Assembly: GCA_029339505.1 (NCBI GenBank) | Contig: JAQISU010000070.1 | Coordinates: forward strand, 3,651,501-3,715,500 | Source of the DNA: Unio delphinus | Taxonomy: Eukaryota; Mollusca; Bivalvia; Unionida; Unionidae | Direction of reading: 5' to 3' | Length of the DNA: 64,000 bases | In this document: piece after piece, positions 50,949 through 63,714 of the stretch | Layout: every line of letters begins with the position of its first letter | How positions within the stretch are numbered: the first letter of the stretch is position 1 | The notes under the pieces: generated by a model | Database searches by the model: none | What the model was told of the DNA's origin: nothing | Seen by the model: only the letters and a program-made list of their open reading frames with translations | Translations under genes and position numbers: made by a program

Positions 50949-52560
50949 GGTAATAATAATAATGAGGACTTTGTATAGCGCTTAATCTTTAGAAGCTCCA
51001 AGCACTTTACAACATCTAAAATGATACGACTAGAAAAAACAAAAACAAACACCATGAAATTAGAAAACAAAAAATGCTGAAAATATTTAAGGTCGGAAAC
51101 ATTATTAGGTCTTTATTCTTGCAGTAGAAAAAAGTGAGTTTTAAGAATACTCTTGAAACGGATCACTGTGTCGTTGTGTTTAATTTCAAAGGGCAATTCG
51201 TTCCATGTTGCTGGGCCCTAGTATGTAAAAGAATGTTGTCTATATGACTTCGTTTTCATAGTGGAAATAATGAGTATACGATTGTCAGAAGACAAGTGTA
51301 AGTATCTTGCTGGTGTGTACACATGGGCAAGGCCAGATAGGTATGTTGGATTGGAGTCCATCAGTGAAACGTAGCACAGAGAACAACTTTTGTGTTTGAT
51401 TCTAGATTGAATGGATAGCCAGTTTAGGGTACAGACAAGCGGTAAGGTGTGCTCTGATCATAACACTCTTAAGTATGATCCGAGCAGCTGTTTTATTAAG
51501 TTTCTGGAGTGGATATTGAGATGAACCAGCCAGAATTGAGTTACAGTTGTCCAGTGTTGAAAGTACTAATGAACACAAATGTTTTAATGGCATCAACTGA
51601 AAGATATTTGTGAATGGAGCTGATGCGTCGCAGCTTGAGATATGCATCCTTGCAGTTATTCATGACATGCTGGGGCAATGTGAGAGTACTATCTAGAGTA
51701 ACACTTAGGTTTCATATTGACTGTGTGAATTTAATGTTGGTGTTGCTGATATTTATTGTTTGAGGTAAAGGATGTAAATGAGAAAATCTTTGTGTTGTGA
51801 TCAGAATGGCCTCAGTTTTATCATCATTTGTCTGCATCTTGTTACATGTTATCCATGATTTCACATCAGAAATGCACCCCTCTACTCCATGGATGAGAGC
51901 ATCAACTTCAGTTGGGTGCCTAGATTTGTATATTTGGGTGAGACACTGGATGGTGATCTATGACACTTGAGAGTGGCTGAGTGTATAGAATGAAGAGAAC
52001 AGGTCCAAGAACATATATCAACTGGGCTGCAGATACAATTTGTGTCCTGTTGGCTGTCCAAAGCAGAGAGAATGTCATTAACGACTTTCAGAAGAATAGT
52101 TTTAGTACTTTGGCAAGGGCAATATGCAGACAGTATATTGCTAAAAAGACTTTGAATTTAGAAGTAATAAAAGTTGGGTTAGAACAACTTTTTCTGAGAT
52201 TTTTTTTATATGAACGGGAGATTATATATTGGGCAGTAGTTCTCTATATCATTATGGTCGAGTGTTGGTTTTTTAAGCAGAGGCTTTACAATGACAGTTT
52301 TGAAAAGTGAGGGGAATTTCCCAGATGAGAGAGAGGTATTATTAACATCAGTTAGAGAAGGCAATATTGGGTCTAAACACTCTTCATCATGATTGTCTGT
52401 ACTTAATCCATAGAGACAGGTTCCAATGCTGTCTATGGTTGCTGCTGAAATTCATTATTGCAACTGTATGGTGACGAGTCAATTGAAATTGTGTGGTAAA
52501 GCTTATTTCTAATGGTTTGAACCTTATCACGGAAGAAATTTTAAAACAGGTCTGGAAAGG
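50949..52560 (-). mobile_element. CR1/L2-type LINE, decayed copy 2 (3' part)
   Basis: It is similar to 36777-39260 over its length. (AAT)n tail at ~50951, conserved 3' end TAGCGCTTAATCTTTAGAAG, an RT C-terminal remnant at 51402-51647 (LVLSTLDNCNSILAGSSQYP) and the RT front half to 52560. It lacks the SINE at 51955 and has only a short GAGAGAGAG at ~52326, where copy 1 has long (GA)n arrays. It is non-coding now. Confidence 0.82.
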
Positions 52561-53250
52561 TCAACTGGAGTAAAGGTAGTTTGAAGTGGTGGTTTTACAG
52601 TCATGTCAACTGACAGTGTGAGCACACTGATCAAGATTGTGTTTACAGTTATGTCGACTGACAGCCATAGCACACCAAACATGATTGTGTTTACAGTCAT
52701 GCAAAAGTGTCACTTGCAGACTTTATAACAATAAAATCAAATAATATAAGATGAAAATTAAATGTCTTGCTGAAAGTTTTTGTGGTAATCGGTCTGACAG
52801 ATGCAAAGTGGTATGAAAGTGAGTTTTTGAAGAGTTTGAATAAGAATTGTTTGGGAGTCATTAAAATGGCAGTAAAATTATGCCCCCCATAAATGTTGAA
52901 CTCTTGACAGTATAATCAGTTTAAATTGTAATAGGATATGATCATTTACTTCCCAAATGTCATGTACCAGTACCATTCCTGTTCCAGGGTTATTTCCCTT
53001 GAATAGGACCCTGTGATCAGGGTGTATATTTCATTAGCCATATACAGTTCTCTTCATATTAAGAATACAATTATCAGTCACATGATTCCTTACTCCCATT
53101 ACTGTTTATGTTATTGTCACAAGAAATTTTATTACTAAGCATGTTAAAATAAACTATTTATTGTTATCTTGATATAATATGCATTGTATATACTCTTCGT
53201 AAGAGGGCCTCAAGGGAGAATAGTCATTGACTAATGAGTCACACTCTATA
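52561..53250. other. No gene recognised
   Basis: A short local repeat near 52600-52700 (GTGTTTACAGTYATG with TGACAG) and otherwise AT-rich sequence. Confidence 0.5.
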
Positions 53251-53257
53251 TTAAAAC

Positions 53258-53267
53258 ATTATTATTA

Positions 53268-53298
<31 letters not shown>
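53258..53298. repeat. (ATT)n microsatellite
   Basis: About 13 units, possibly the tail of a decayed retroelement. Confidence 0.9.
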
Positions 53299-53640
53299 GT
53301 GTTCCTGGGTCTTATTTTGAGTTTGGGCCATGTGCCTATGTAATCTTGAGAGCGAGAAGTTAATTGAAGTTTTGTTGTGATATATATATTTAAAAAAACT
53401 TTAAATTATTTTATGTTTCAAGTTTTGAGTAATCTTTGACTTCTCTCTGTACAGGGCTACTGGGCCTTAGTGGAGGGATACAATATTTATCTTTGAAGTA
53501 GTGTGGGTGTGGGTATGACACTAAATAATTACATGCCAGTTTGAAATGGTGAAAATGTGCAGAAACATGGGTATCTTAAATAAGCACTAACCAATAATCA
53601 TTTTAGGAAGACAGATGTAAGCAACATATTTAAAATGTGA

Positions 53641-55560
53641 ATTTTATCTAATTAGACCATCTGTGTAATTTTATCTAATTAGACCATCTATGTAATTTTA
53701 TCTAATTAGACCATCTATGTAATTTTATCTAATTAGACCATCTGTGTAATTTTATCTAATTAGACCATCTGTGTAATTTTATCTAATTAGACCATCTATG
53801 TAATTTTATCTAATTAGACCATCTGTGTAATTTTATCTAATTAGACCATCTGTGTAATTTTATCTAATTAGACCATCTATGTAATTTTATCTAATTAGAC
53901 CATCTATGTAATTTTATCTAATTAGACCATCTGTGTAATTTTATCTAATTAGACCATCTGTATAATTTTATCTAATTAGACCATCTGTGTAATTTTTTCT
54001 AATTAGACCATCTGTGTAATTTTATCTAATTAGACCATCTGTGTAATTTTATCTAATTAGACCATCTGTGTATTTTTATCTAATTAGACCATCTGTGTAA
54101 TTTTATCTAATTAGACCATCTATGTAATTTTATCTAATTAGACCATCTGTGTAATTTTATCTAATTAGACCATCTGTGTAATTTTATCTAATTAAACCAT
54201 CTGTGTAATTTTATCTAATTAGACCATCTATCTAATTTTATCTAATTAAACCATCTGTATAATTTTATCTAATTAGTCCATCTGTGTAATTTTATCTAAT
54301 TAGACCATCTGTGTAATTTTATCTAATTAGACCATCTGTGTAATTTTATCTAATTAGACCATCTGTATAATTTTATCTAATTATACCATCTGTGTAATTT
54401 TATCTAATTAGACCATCTATGTAATTTTATCTAATTAGACCATCTATGTAATTTTATCTAATTAGACCATCTGTGTAATTTATCAAATTAGACCATCTGT
54501 ATAATTTTATCTAATTAGACCATCTGTGTAATTTTATCTAATTAGACCATCTGTATAATTTTATCTAATTAGACCATCTGTGTAATTTATCTAATTAGAC
54601 CATCTATGTAATTTTATCTAATTAGACCATCTGTATAATTTTATCTAATTAGACCATCTGTGTAATTTTATCTAATTAGACCATCTGTGTAATTTTATCT
54701 AATTAGACCATCTGTGTAATTTTATCTAATTAGACCATCAATGTAATTTTATCTAATTAGACCATCTGTGTAATTGTATCTAATAAGACCATCTATGTAA
54801 TTTTATCTAATTAGACCATCTGTATAATTTTATCTAATTAGACCATCTGTATAATTTTATCTAATTAGACCATCTGTGTAATTTTATCTAATTAGACCAT
54901 CTGTGTAATTTTATCTAATTAGACCATCTGTGTAATTTTATCTAATTAGACCATCTGTGTAATTTTATCTAATTAGACCATCTATGTAATTTTATCTAAT
55001 TAGACCATCTATGTAATTTTATCTAATTAGACCATCTGTGTAATTTTATCTAATTAGACCATCTGTATAATTTTATCTAATTAGACCATCTGTATAATTT
55101 TATCTAATTAGACCATCTGTGTAATTTTATCTAATTAGACCATCTGTGTAATTTTATCTAATTAAACCATCTGTTTAATTTTATCTAATTAGACCATCTG
55201 TATAATTGTATCTAATTAGACCATCTGTGTAATTTTATCTAATTAGACCATCTATGTAATTTTATCTAATTAGACCATCTGTGTAATTTTATCTAATTAG
55301 ACCATCTGTGTAATTTTATCTAATTAGACTATCTGTGTAATTTTATCTAATTAGACCATCTGTGTAATTTTATCTAATTAGACCATCTGTTTAATTTTAT
55401 CTAATTAGACCATCTGTGTAATTTTATCTAATTAGACCATCTGTGTAATTTTATCTAATTAGACCATCTGTGTAATTTTATCTCATTAGACCATCTGTGT
55501 AATTTTATCTAATTAGACTATCTGTGTAATTTTATCTAATTAGACCATCTGTGTAATTTT
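53641..55560. repeat. 27-bp satellite-like array, about 71 units
   Basis: The consensus is GTGTAATTTTATCTAATTAG plus ACCATCT. Units vary mainly at GTG/ATG/GTA in the spacer; a few have single changes or a 1-bp loss. Every intact unit contains the 10-bp palindrome TCTAATTAGA. Confidence 0.97.
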
Positions 55561-55593
55561 GCTGCACAAAACTACTTCCAGTTTCAAAAGAAT

Positions 55594-56161
55594 GAGTAAA
55601 CAAAGAGTGAGTTTGCCAGGACTGCAGGTGGAGTTTAGGGTCTGGAAACTATAGCATTATTGAGTAAACAAAGGGTGAGTTTGCCAGGACTGCAGGTGGA
55701 GTTTAGGGTCTGGAAACTATAGCATTATTGAGTAAACAAAGGGTGAGTTTGCCAGGACTGCAGGTGGAGTTTAGGGTCTGGAAACTATAGCATTATTGAG
55801 TAAACATAGGGTGAGTTTGCCAGGACTGCAGGTGGAGTTTAGGGTCTGGAAACTATAGCATTATTGAGTAAACAAAGGGTGAGTTTGCCAGGACTGCAGG
55901 TGGAGTTTAGGGTCTGGAAACTATAGCATTATTGAGTAAACAAAGGGTGAGTTTGCCAGGACTGCAGGTGGAGTTTAGGGTCTGGAAACTATAGCATTAT
56001 TGAGTAAACACAAAGTGAGTTTGCCAGGACTGCAGGTGGAGTTTAGGGTCTGGAAACTATAGCATTATTGAGTAAACACAAAGTGAGTTTGCCAGGACTG
56101 CAGGTGGAGTTTAGGGTCTGGAAACTATAGCATTATTGAGTAAACACAAAGTGAGTTTGCC
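55594..56161. repeat. 68-bp minisatellite, about 8.3 units
   Basis: GAGTAAACAAAGGGTGAGTT ... GGAAACTATAGCATTATT. The first six boundaries read AAACAAAG/AAACATAG, the last three AAACACAAAG, so the array evolved by unit conversion from one end. It starts 34 bp after the 27-bp array. Confidence 0.97.
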
Positions 56162-57405
56162 AGCTTTAAATTGAGGCCAGCAGCATATACTTTTGATTAC
56201 ACATGTAAAATGCCCCTGGGTGGGGACATGGAGTCTATAAATAGGACACTTCTCATTAGTTTTACATTTTTCCCACCATCACATATATTTCATTAAGCCT
56301 TTTTCCATTTTTCATATTATTTGGAATACAGTATGCTCAAAACCTCAAATCTTCCACCTTTCTCAAACTGACCTTGATTTAATAGACCTTATTAGCTTCT
56401 AGTGGCCATAAATAAAATAAGAGTTACTTAAATGTAAAAGGGGCAAAAGAAAAAGTTCAGTTTGACATACATGGATGCTTCCATGTTTGTTATTGCTGAG
56501 GTTTTATCTGAAAAAAATTGCGATTTGATGAAACCCAAACTCCACCCACCTATCTTCAGCTGTTAGTAATTTTCATTTTTGCTTTCAACAAAGTCAGCGC
56601 AGTTCAGTGTTTATGAAATATTGCACAATTGTGCCGAGACAGTAAACTTAGCAAGTAATGCCGACATGTTTAACTGATAGCAGAAAACCAGAGCAACTGT
56701 CATATATCTTGTGTATAAATTTTGGTAGTTTTTCACTTGATTTTTGTAAGATTTTCATAACAGAGATTAAAAATAAATTCCATATAAAATAACAAAATTG
56801 TTTAAACAATATGTTTTATTGCAAAGAAATAAATATGCAAATGAGGCAGTATGGTTGATTGGTCTGGTCAATGCAAGTGTTCCAGTTTGACTTGAAAATA
56901 CATGTGAATTATCAATTCAAAAAGAAGCACTCTGTACATACCAATCACATCCAATTGATAGAGTACTTTGTATGAACAATAAATTTGCAAATTAGTGTTC
57001 ATGTAACTTACAATTACACTTTGATAGAAGTTTTAAAATATATACTTAACACAAACATTTCACATAAAAATAATTGAGATAATTGTTTTATAATGTGAGT
57101 TTAGGGTGGGAGGCCCAGATGTTGCCAAACAAAAAGATTTGTTCGCAGCTACTACTGGACCAAAATATTTTCTCTGCACACTTTTGACAAAACATGTACA
57201 AAGAATTAAATTTGAAAGCATTTGAGTGTCATTATTAGACTGGCATAATAAAAAAAAAATCACACAAATATTATTTTGAATATATCCATATCAATACCAA
57301 TACAAATTCAGAAGTATTGAAATCAAGGAGCAAAATATGCTTACATAAAATTTGCAAGATAGTAACCTAGAGTTACCTGATTTTGTAGTAGATAAGATCT
57401 AACAA
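56162..57405. other. No gene recognised
   Basis: AT-rich sequence; small frames at 57060-57263 look random. Confidence 0.5.
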
Positions 57406-57597
57406 ATAACTTTATTCAATGACTGTATTATAAATAACTTTATTCAATGACTGTATTATAAATAACTTTATTCAATGACTGTATTATAAATAACTTTATT
57501 CAATGACTGTATTATAAATAACTTTATTCAATGACTGTAGTATAAATAACTTTATTATTCAATGACTGTATTATAAATAACTTTATTCAATGACTGT
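57406..57597. repeat. 28-bp tandem array, about 7 units
   Basis: TAAATAACTTTATTCAATGA plus CTGTATTA. Confidence 0.95.
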
Positions 57598-58115
57598 GCC
57601 CTAACATACTATATGTTGTTTTTTTTAGCATCCCAGCACTGACAAACATTTGTATTGTGCTTTGTTATTTAGACCAATGGAAGGGGGTACAAGATCTTCC
57701 AGTTTGAGAAAGTACTGGTAATATTAGCTTTGGAATATAATTTGCATAATTGTGACTTATGTCATGATTATTGTTATTTGGATTGTTATTGAAAATACTT
57801 GAGGAAGTACTATATTTGCTATTTAGAATAGTCAGACTGCAAACAACAAAGATTCTGATGTGCTGTTGCATAAGGTGCCTGCAGATCAGGGTCTGTGTTG
57901 TTCTACAGTTTACTTTGAAATTCAAATTGCACAGACCCAGACATGGTTGCACATTATGTGACAGCAGATATTGGTTTATGCCGTAGATTGGTTTATGTAG
58001 TCGATTGGTTTATGCCGTTGGACTCAATTTATAGGCAAGTAGTTACAAAAAGCTCATGTATTATGCAAAACGTATGTTTTAGTTTTATGGTATTTTCAGG
58101 CTAAATCCTGCCAGA

Positions 58116-58209
58116 ATGACAGATGAAAGCTATGCCAAGAGTATTGAGCTGCCAACTGAACTTCAGTTCAGAAATCTGAAGACGGCAAGAAGCTTTGCTA
58201 TTGATATAG
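58116..58209 (+). CDS. PANK4: First coding exon of a PANK4-like gene
   Basis: ATG 58116 opens 31 codons and one extra base. The segment SIELPTELQFRNLKTARSFA with the following IDI resembles the conserved N-terminus of PANK4 (pantothenate kinase-like domain fused to a phosphatase, acting on phosphopantetheine metabolites), where the next residues are a Gly-Gly phosphate loop. The exon ends G|GTAGGT, a strong donor in phase 1, which would complete a Gly codon. TTTTCAG at 58093-58099 is a plausible acceptor, so a 5' UTR exon may lie upstream. I could not find exon 2 in the remaining 5.8 kb, so the intron would be long. This rests on one short exon. Confidence 0.65.
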
Positions 58210-58431
58210 GTAGGTATCAACATTTATGGTCTGTACTTTTAGATTTGTGTTTGGGAAAATGAAAATGAAGTGCATATTGTTTGTTAATTAGCATAGTAAT
58301 TTGAAGGGGTGACCTTATGAATTTATATCAGTAATACGTGGTGGAGATATCAGGAAAGGGAATACAATATCCAATTAAAAAAGAATTGAAAGCAATTATT
58401 TACTACTGTACATACTAGCCCTTCAGTCAAA

Positions 58432-58625
58432 TTGCAAACTACATGGACCCTGCTCTGTCAGTCAAATTGAAAACTACATGGACCCTGCTCTGTCAAATTG
58501 CAAACTACATGGACCCTGCTCTGTCAGTCAAATTGCAAACTACATGGACCTGCTCTGTCAGTCAAATTGCAAATTACATGGAACCTGCTCTGTCAGTCAA
58601 ATTGCAAACTACAGGGACCCTGCTT
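58432..58625. repeat. ~35-bp tandem array in the putative PANK4 intron
   Basis: About six units of GTCAAATTGCAAACTACATG plus GACCCTGCTCTGTCA, some shortened by deletion of GTCA. Confidence 0.93.
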
Positions 58626-58904
58626 TGCTGGCACATACCGTGGCAGATCTCTGTGCAATTTGTTAAGAGTAGGTGTATTATGCTGTGAAAGATAAAAAAA
58701 AATTATATTTGAGTTGCATTTTACAATTCACACATTTACTTCTGAACACCATTTTTCAAGGTTCTTAACATTCTTCCATGTGATTCTGTAATTGTACATG
58801 ACAAGAGTTATGTTATAGTATTTCAAGCAAAGCTTAGGACAACACTAAAAACTTCATGAAAGAAGTTAAAAAAGAAATTAACATTGTGAATGCATTTGTT
58901 GAAG

Positions 58905-59420
58905 AAATCCACATTTTTGCTTGCTTTGTTGACAAGATGAAATGGATGTATGCATCATTAATCCATGTATGAACTGGATTCTTTGTCTTGCTTGGTTTGT
59001 TGACAAGACAAATGGATTTATGCATCATCAATCCATGTATGAACTGGATTCTTTGTCTTGCTTGGTTTGTTGACAAGACAAATGGATTTATACCTCATCA
59101 ATCCTTGCATGATGTGTCTTGCTTTGTATTATTGTGAAGACAGACTGGAATATACCCCATTAACCCGTACATAAAGTGGTCACCTAACAAAATGGATGCA
59201 TACCCCATTAACCCGTACATAAAGTGGTCACCAAACAAAATGGATGCATACCCCATACTTGAAGTGGTATCCTTGCCAAGCTTGCTTTTTTGACAAGACA
59301 AAATGGATGCATACCCCATTAGTTCAGGCATGAAGTGTTCCCCGTGCCTTGCTTGTTTTCTTGACAAGACAAAATGGATGCATACCCCATTAACACATGT
59401 ATGAAGTGATCCCCATTGCT
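58905..59420. repeat. Long imperfect tandem repeats (family CTTGCTTTGTTGACAAGACA)
   Basis: Units of about 60-70 bp combine CTTGCTTG(C/T)TTTGTTGACAAGACA, AAATGGATGCATACCCCATT and ATGTATGAA. They resume at 59822-60120 after an unrelated ~400-bp segment. Confidence 0.85.
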
Positions 59421-59821
59421 TGCTTGGCTTTGCAAACAACCTAGTGGATCTACCAGCAGACAAATACCTGACCCAGGCATATAGCCAAACCACATAAATA
59501 GTTTCTGTTAAAATCAGCATAGATTGTTTCTAGTTCAGCTACTTCTCATTTACAATAGGGAGTTGGAAATTATCATCAACAATTACAGAAGCTCCTGACT
59601 TGGTATCTCACAAGCAGGAGCTTTCCAAAATCACATTCTAATGAAGTAGTCAGCTACAAATAAGACAAACGTACACTGACACTCTTGAACTTATTTCTGC
59701 CGTTCCTATCATTATTCTTCTGACTATTCTATCACTTCTGTCTTTACTTTATCTTTGACCACGCACCACCTGTTGCTTAATAGTCAAGTGTTACTGTGTT
59801 GACGTATTTATAGATAATAAA
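59421..59821. other. Segment interrupting the long repeats; no gene
   Basis: AT-rich, including AGATAATAAAGACAAGACAA at its right end. It could be a small mobile element or simply older sequence between repeat blocks. Confidence 0.4.
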
Positions 59822-60130
59822 GACAAGACAAGATGGATGCATACCCCATTAGTTCAAGCATGAAATGTTCCCCATGCCATGCTTGGCTTTCTAGACAGAA
59901 TAAAATGGATGCATACCCCATTATCCCATGTATGAAGAGATCCCCATGCCTTGCTTGCTTTCATGACAAGACAAAATGGATGCATACCCCATTATCCCAT
60001 GTATGAAGAGATCCCCATGCCTTGCTTGCTTTCATGACAAGACAAAATGGATACATACCCCATTAGCTCATGCATGAAGTGTTCCCCATGCCTTGCTTGG
60101 CATTCTTGACAAGACAAAATGATGCATACC
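59822..60130. repeat. Second block of the long imperfect repeats
   Basis: Four or so units of GACAAGACAAAATGGATGCA, TACCCCATTA and CCCCATGCCTTGCTTG. Confidence 0.85.
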
Positions 60131-60144
60131 AGGCATGACTTGTT

Positions 60145-60292
60145 TTGTTTATTTTTATGGGTTTAACATCATTCTTCAGCTCACAAATTGGCTATACATG
60201 GTAGCCTGAGTCTCAAACACATGGAAAGAGGCGAGATATCAGTGATCAGTACAGGTGGGTAGACCACATGGCCATTTGGGACACCAGACATG
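60145..60292 (-). mobile_element. Degenerate SINE family 2 fragment
   Basis: GGTTTAACATCATTCTTCAG, CTCACAAATTGGCTATACAT and GACCACATGGCCATTTGGGA recall the family-2 body and tRNA end. Confidence 0.55.
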
Positions 60293-60774
60293 CATGCAAT
60301 AATCCCTGTGCTGTGCTTGCTTTGTTGACGAAACAAAAGGTATGCATATTAATCCCTGTGCTGGGCATGCTTTTATGAAAAAACAATAGGTAGGCATGCC
60401 CCAATATCACCTGCATGAAGTGAAGCCATCAGTGCATAGCATAGACTCAGTTCTTACATAATAAACTAGCAGATCAGATTCTCAGAAGTCCATTGAACTA
60501 AAGACTTTTGGTATACAGTATAAAACCTAATTGGTCAATACATTATACAGTTCCAGATTTGTGAGCCCTGATCTGTTGGGGCATGAACAAGTAAAAATAT
60601 TTACAAACCCCGATCTTTTGGTCCATTATAGGATAGCAGGTTTGTTGGCGGTGATCTATTGGGGAATTATATCATAGCAGATTTGTGTATGTGCATTTTG
60701 CATTGGGTATGCATAATATACAAGCATTTATGGTAATAATTGTAACACTTTCGAAGAAGCAAAAGGATTTGTTG
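60293..60774. other. No gene recognised
   Basis: Two short repeated phrases (AATCCCTGTGCTG; TTTGTTGGC/GTGATCTATTGGGG) only. Confidence 0.45.
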
Positions 60775-61430
60775 CTACAGTCCATCTATATGTATGCATG
60801 TGTCTAATGCCCTGAACACAACAGTCCATCCATCTGTGTGCATGTGTGTAGTGCCCTGAACACTACAGTCCATCCATCTGTATGCATGTGTGTAGTGCCT
60901 TGAATATATCAGTCCATCCATCTGTATGCATGTGTGTAGTGCCCTGAACACTACAGTCCATCCATCTGTATGCATGTGTGTAGTGCCTTGAATATATCAG
61001 TCCATCCATATGTATGCATGTGTGTAGTGCCCTGAACACTACAGTTCATCCATCTGTATGCATGTGTGTAGTGCCCTGAACACTACAGTCCATCCATCTG
61101 TATGCATGTGTGTAGTGCCCTGAACACTAGTCCATCCATCTGTATGCATGTGTGTAGTGCCCTGAACACTACAGTCCATCCATCTGTATGCATGTGTGTA
61201 GTGCCCTGAACACTACAGTCCATCCATCTGTATGCATGTGTGTAGTGCCCTGAACACTACAGTCCATCCATCTGTATGCATTTGTGTAGTGCCCTGAACA
61301 CTACAGTCCATCCATCTGTATGCATGTGTGTAGTGCCCTGAACACTACAGTCCATCCATCTGTATGCATGTGTGTAGTGCCTTGAATATATCAGTCCATC
61401 TATCTGTGTTCTGGTATGTAATGCATTGAA
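60775..61430. repeat. 44-bp minisatellite, about 15 units
   Basis: ACAGTCCATCCATCTGTATG, CATGTGTGTAGTGCCCTGAA, CACT. A variant with GCCTTGAATATATCAGTCC occurs three times, near 60895, 60985 and 61380. Degenerate units continue to about 61570. Confidence 0.97.
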
Positions 61431-61571
61431 CTTGATATTCCATAAATCTGTATGCAAGTGTGTAATGACCCGAATTCTAATGTCTATCTGTGCCTGTGTG
61501 AAATGCCTTAAATTTTATAGCCCTTCCATCTGTGTGCATATGTATAATGCATTGAACTCAAGAGTCCCTCC

Positions 61572-61860
61572 ATCTTAGGACTGTTCCAGTGGCCCTGTGG
61601 TTAGAGCATCTGCCACAGAAGTGGGAGGTCATTGGTTCAATCCCTGGCCAAGTCATACCAAGACTGACAGAAATGATACTAAAAGCTGCCTCGCTTGGCG
61701 CTCAGCATTCAGAGGTTAGTGTTAGAACTGGTCAGCCTGGTATCAGGATAATGTGACTTGGTATGACGTCATGCTACATGTCAGCGGCATTATGCCCCAG
61801 TACTAGACATCACTATAAACTGCCTCACTGCAGACATTGTAGCAATATGACTGAAAAATT
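61572..61860 (+). mobile_element. tRNA-derived SINE (family 1)
   Basis: GGCCCTGTGGTTAGAGCATC (box A-like), TTGGTTCAATCCC (box B), then the family body with GAAATGATACTAAAAGCTGC, ending GATTGTAGCAATATGACTG-like. Confidence 0.88.
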
Positions 61861-62315
61861 GTTAAATCCTATTCACACACACTCCCCCTCCATCTTTGTG
61901 CCAGTGTGTAATGCCTGAACTCAACAGTCCATCGGTATGTTTGTAAGCTCTGAATATTAGAGTCCATCTATCTGTATGCATGAAAAGAAAAAGCACACCC
62001 TTCTGATATTGTGTCCCTGGGGCTAGTACATACCCTTTGGGCATGGGCATGTAAAGACAAAATCTAACTGCTAGGAATTGTACAATTGTCACAAAAAGTC
62101 AAAATCACACCACTCTCACATTTGTCCTTAGGGCATGTACCTACCTATTGGGTATTGTTAGAGCTCTTTGATCTTATTCCAAGTAACAGAAAAGAATGAA
62201 AAGAAGACTCCAAGTTTTCAATCAATAATTTTTTTTTTTTAAATTCAATGTGAACATTTAAAAAGAAATTATAGCATTGTGAATTAGAGTCCAAATTTTC
62301 CTAAAAATACATACG
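61861..62315. other. No gene recognised
   Basis: Contains degenerate phrases of the 44-bp array and AT-rich sequence. Confidence 0.45.
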
Positions 62316-62475
62316 TTCAAATGTATGAGGTTAAGTTCAAATGTATGAAGTTAAGTTCAAATGTATGAAGTTAAGTTCAAATGTATCAAGTTAAGTTCAA
62401 AAGTATCAAGTTAAGTTCAAATGTATTAAGTTAAGTTCAAATGTATCAAGTTAAGTTCAAATGTATCTAGTTCCA
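62316..62475. repeat. 20-bp tandem array, about 8 units
   Basis: AAGTTCAAATGTATGAAGTT with ATGAAG/ATCAAG/ATTAAG variants. Confidence 0.95.
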
Positions 62476-63130
62476 GTTGAATTCCACTTGGTTCCAAATA
62501 TATTCCAATATTGAATATGCTGATGTGCCTGTTGCCTTGATTTTACTAATTTGTAAATGGCCTGGAATATGGCTTTGTGTTGATAGTATTTTAATATATC
62601 CCACTAAAATAATACATAATATTCATGACTTAATTAAAAATAATTTCAAATGAATGATGTAGTCCAAGAAGTACTAATGAGTACATTGTAATGCCAGTGA
62701 ATACTTTTACAAATTAAAAATTGGGCATAACATTAACACTAATTCCACTTTGGATATAAGGGTAGGAATGAGAAATCCTGAAGTAAATAATATCAAAATA
62801 AAAAAGCTAAGGCATAATAACAGAGCCTGAATGTTAGTTAGTCTTCTCTTTAATACATTCAAAGTTGTGAACAAGTTTAGGAATTTTCAAGTGAAAACTA
62901 ATATCTTACCTTTAAATAGAAGTAAACATGCTTGCCTCCATTAATAATTGCTTGACTATTTAATCTGTAATTACAGAGAAATATTACTGATGTATTTTGT
63001 TGTTTACAAAATAAATGTCACTTGTCATGTAGACCATTACCTTCATTTTGAACTAGTCATTTACAAAATATAGATTTACATAAAAATAACCATTGAGTAA
63101 AGACAACAAACAATACAAATTAAATATTCA
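62476..63130. other. No gene recognised
   Basis: AT-rich sequence without long frames; may be intronic to the PANK4-like gene. Confidence 0.45.
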
Positions 63131-63520
63131 TAACATTGTGAAAACATAAAATTGCACCTTTCACATTTGCTCATGGGGCATGTACCATTGGGAATGAAAG
63201 ACAATTATACAAGTCTGACTTTTGTCCATTGGGCATATTCATACTTATTGGGCATGAAATGACAATCAAACCCTCTCAAATTTGCCCTTGAGATATGTAC
63301 ATACCTATGTTGGGCATGAAAAGACAATTATACATTCCTCACATTTTTCCTTTGGGTATGTACCATTTGGAATGAAAATACATTTATTCTAGTCTCAGAT
63401 TTGTCCCTGGGGCATATTCATATCTATTTGGCAATGAAATGACAATCACATTCCTAATATTCACATTTGTTCTAGGGGCTATTGGTCATGTAAAGACAAT
63501 CATGTACTTTTCTCATTTTC
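63131..63520. repeat. Diverged ~60-bp tandem repeats
   Basis: Six or so units built from GGGCATGTAC(C/A)TA, TTGGGCATGAAA(A)GACAAT and CTCACATTTGYCC; related phrases occur at 62000-62150. Confidence 0.65.
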
Positions 63521-63714
63521 CCTTTAGTCTGTTTTTTTCCCAAAGAGACCTACCCACTAGGGGTAAAAACAGGGAAGCTTAGGGATATTATGTTTATTTA
63601 GCCCAGGTTATTTGTATTTGATTAGTTTGAAAACTAACTTTATATCAGTTGACAGAAATAAAATGTAAATGCTTTTATAAGTCCATGTTTCAGTGGTGTC
63701 ATTAGTAGGGGTGA

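Noticed and set aside
53641..55560. CRISPR-like array
   Set aside because: Units are contiguous 27-bp repeats without unique spacers, in an animal genome.
58443..58695. Proteins of the MDPALS-type repeat
   Set aside because: Translation of the ~35-bp tandem array.
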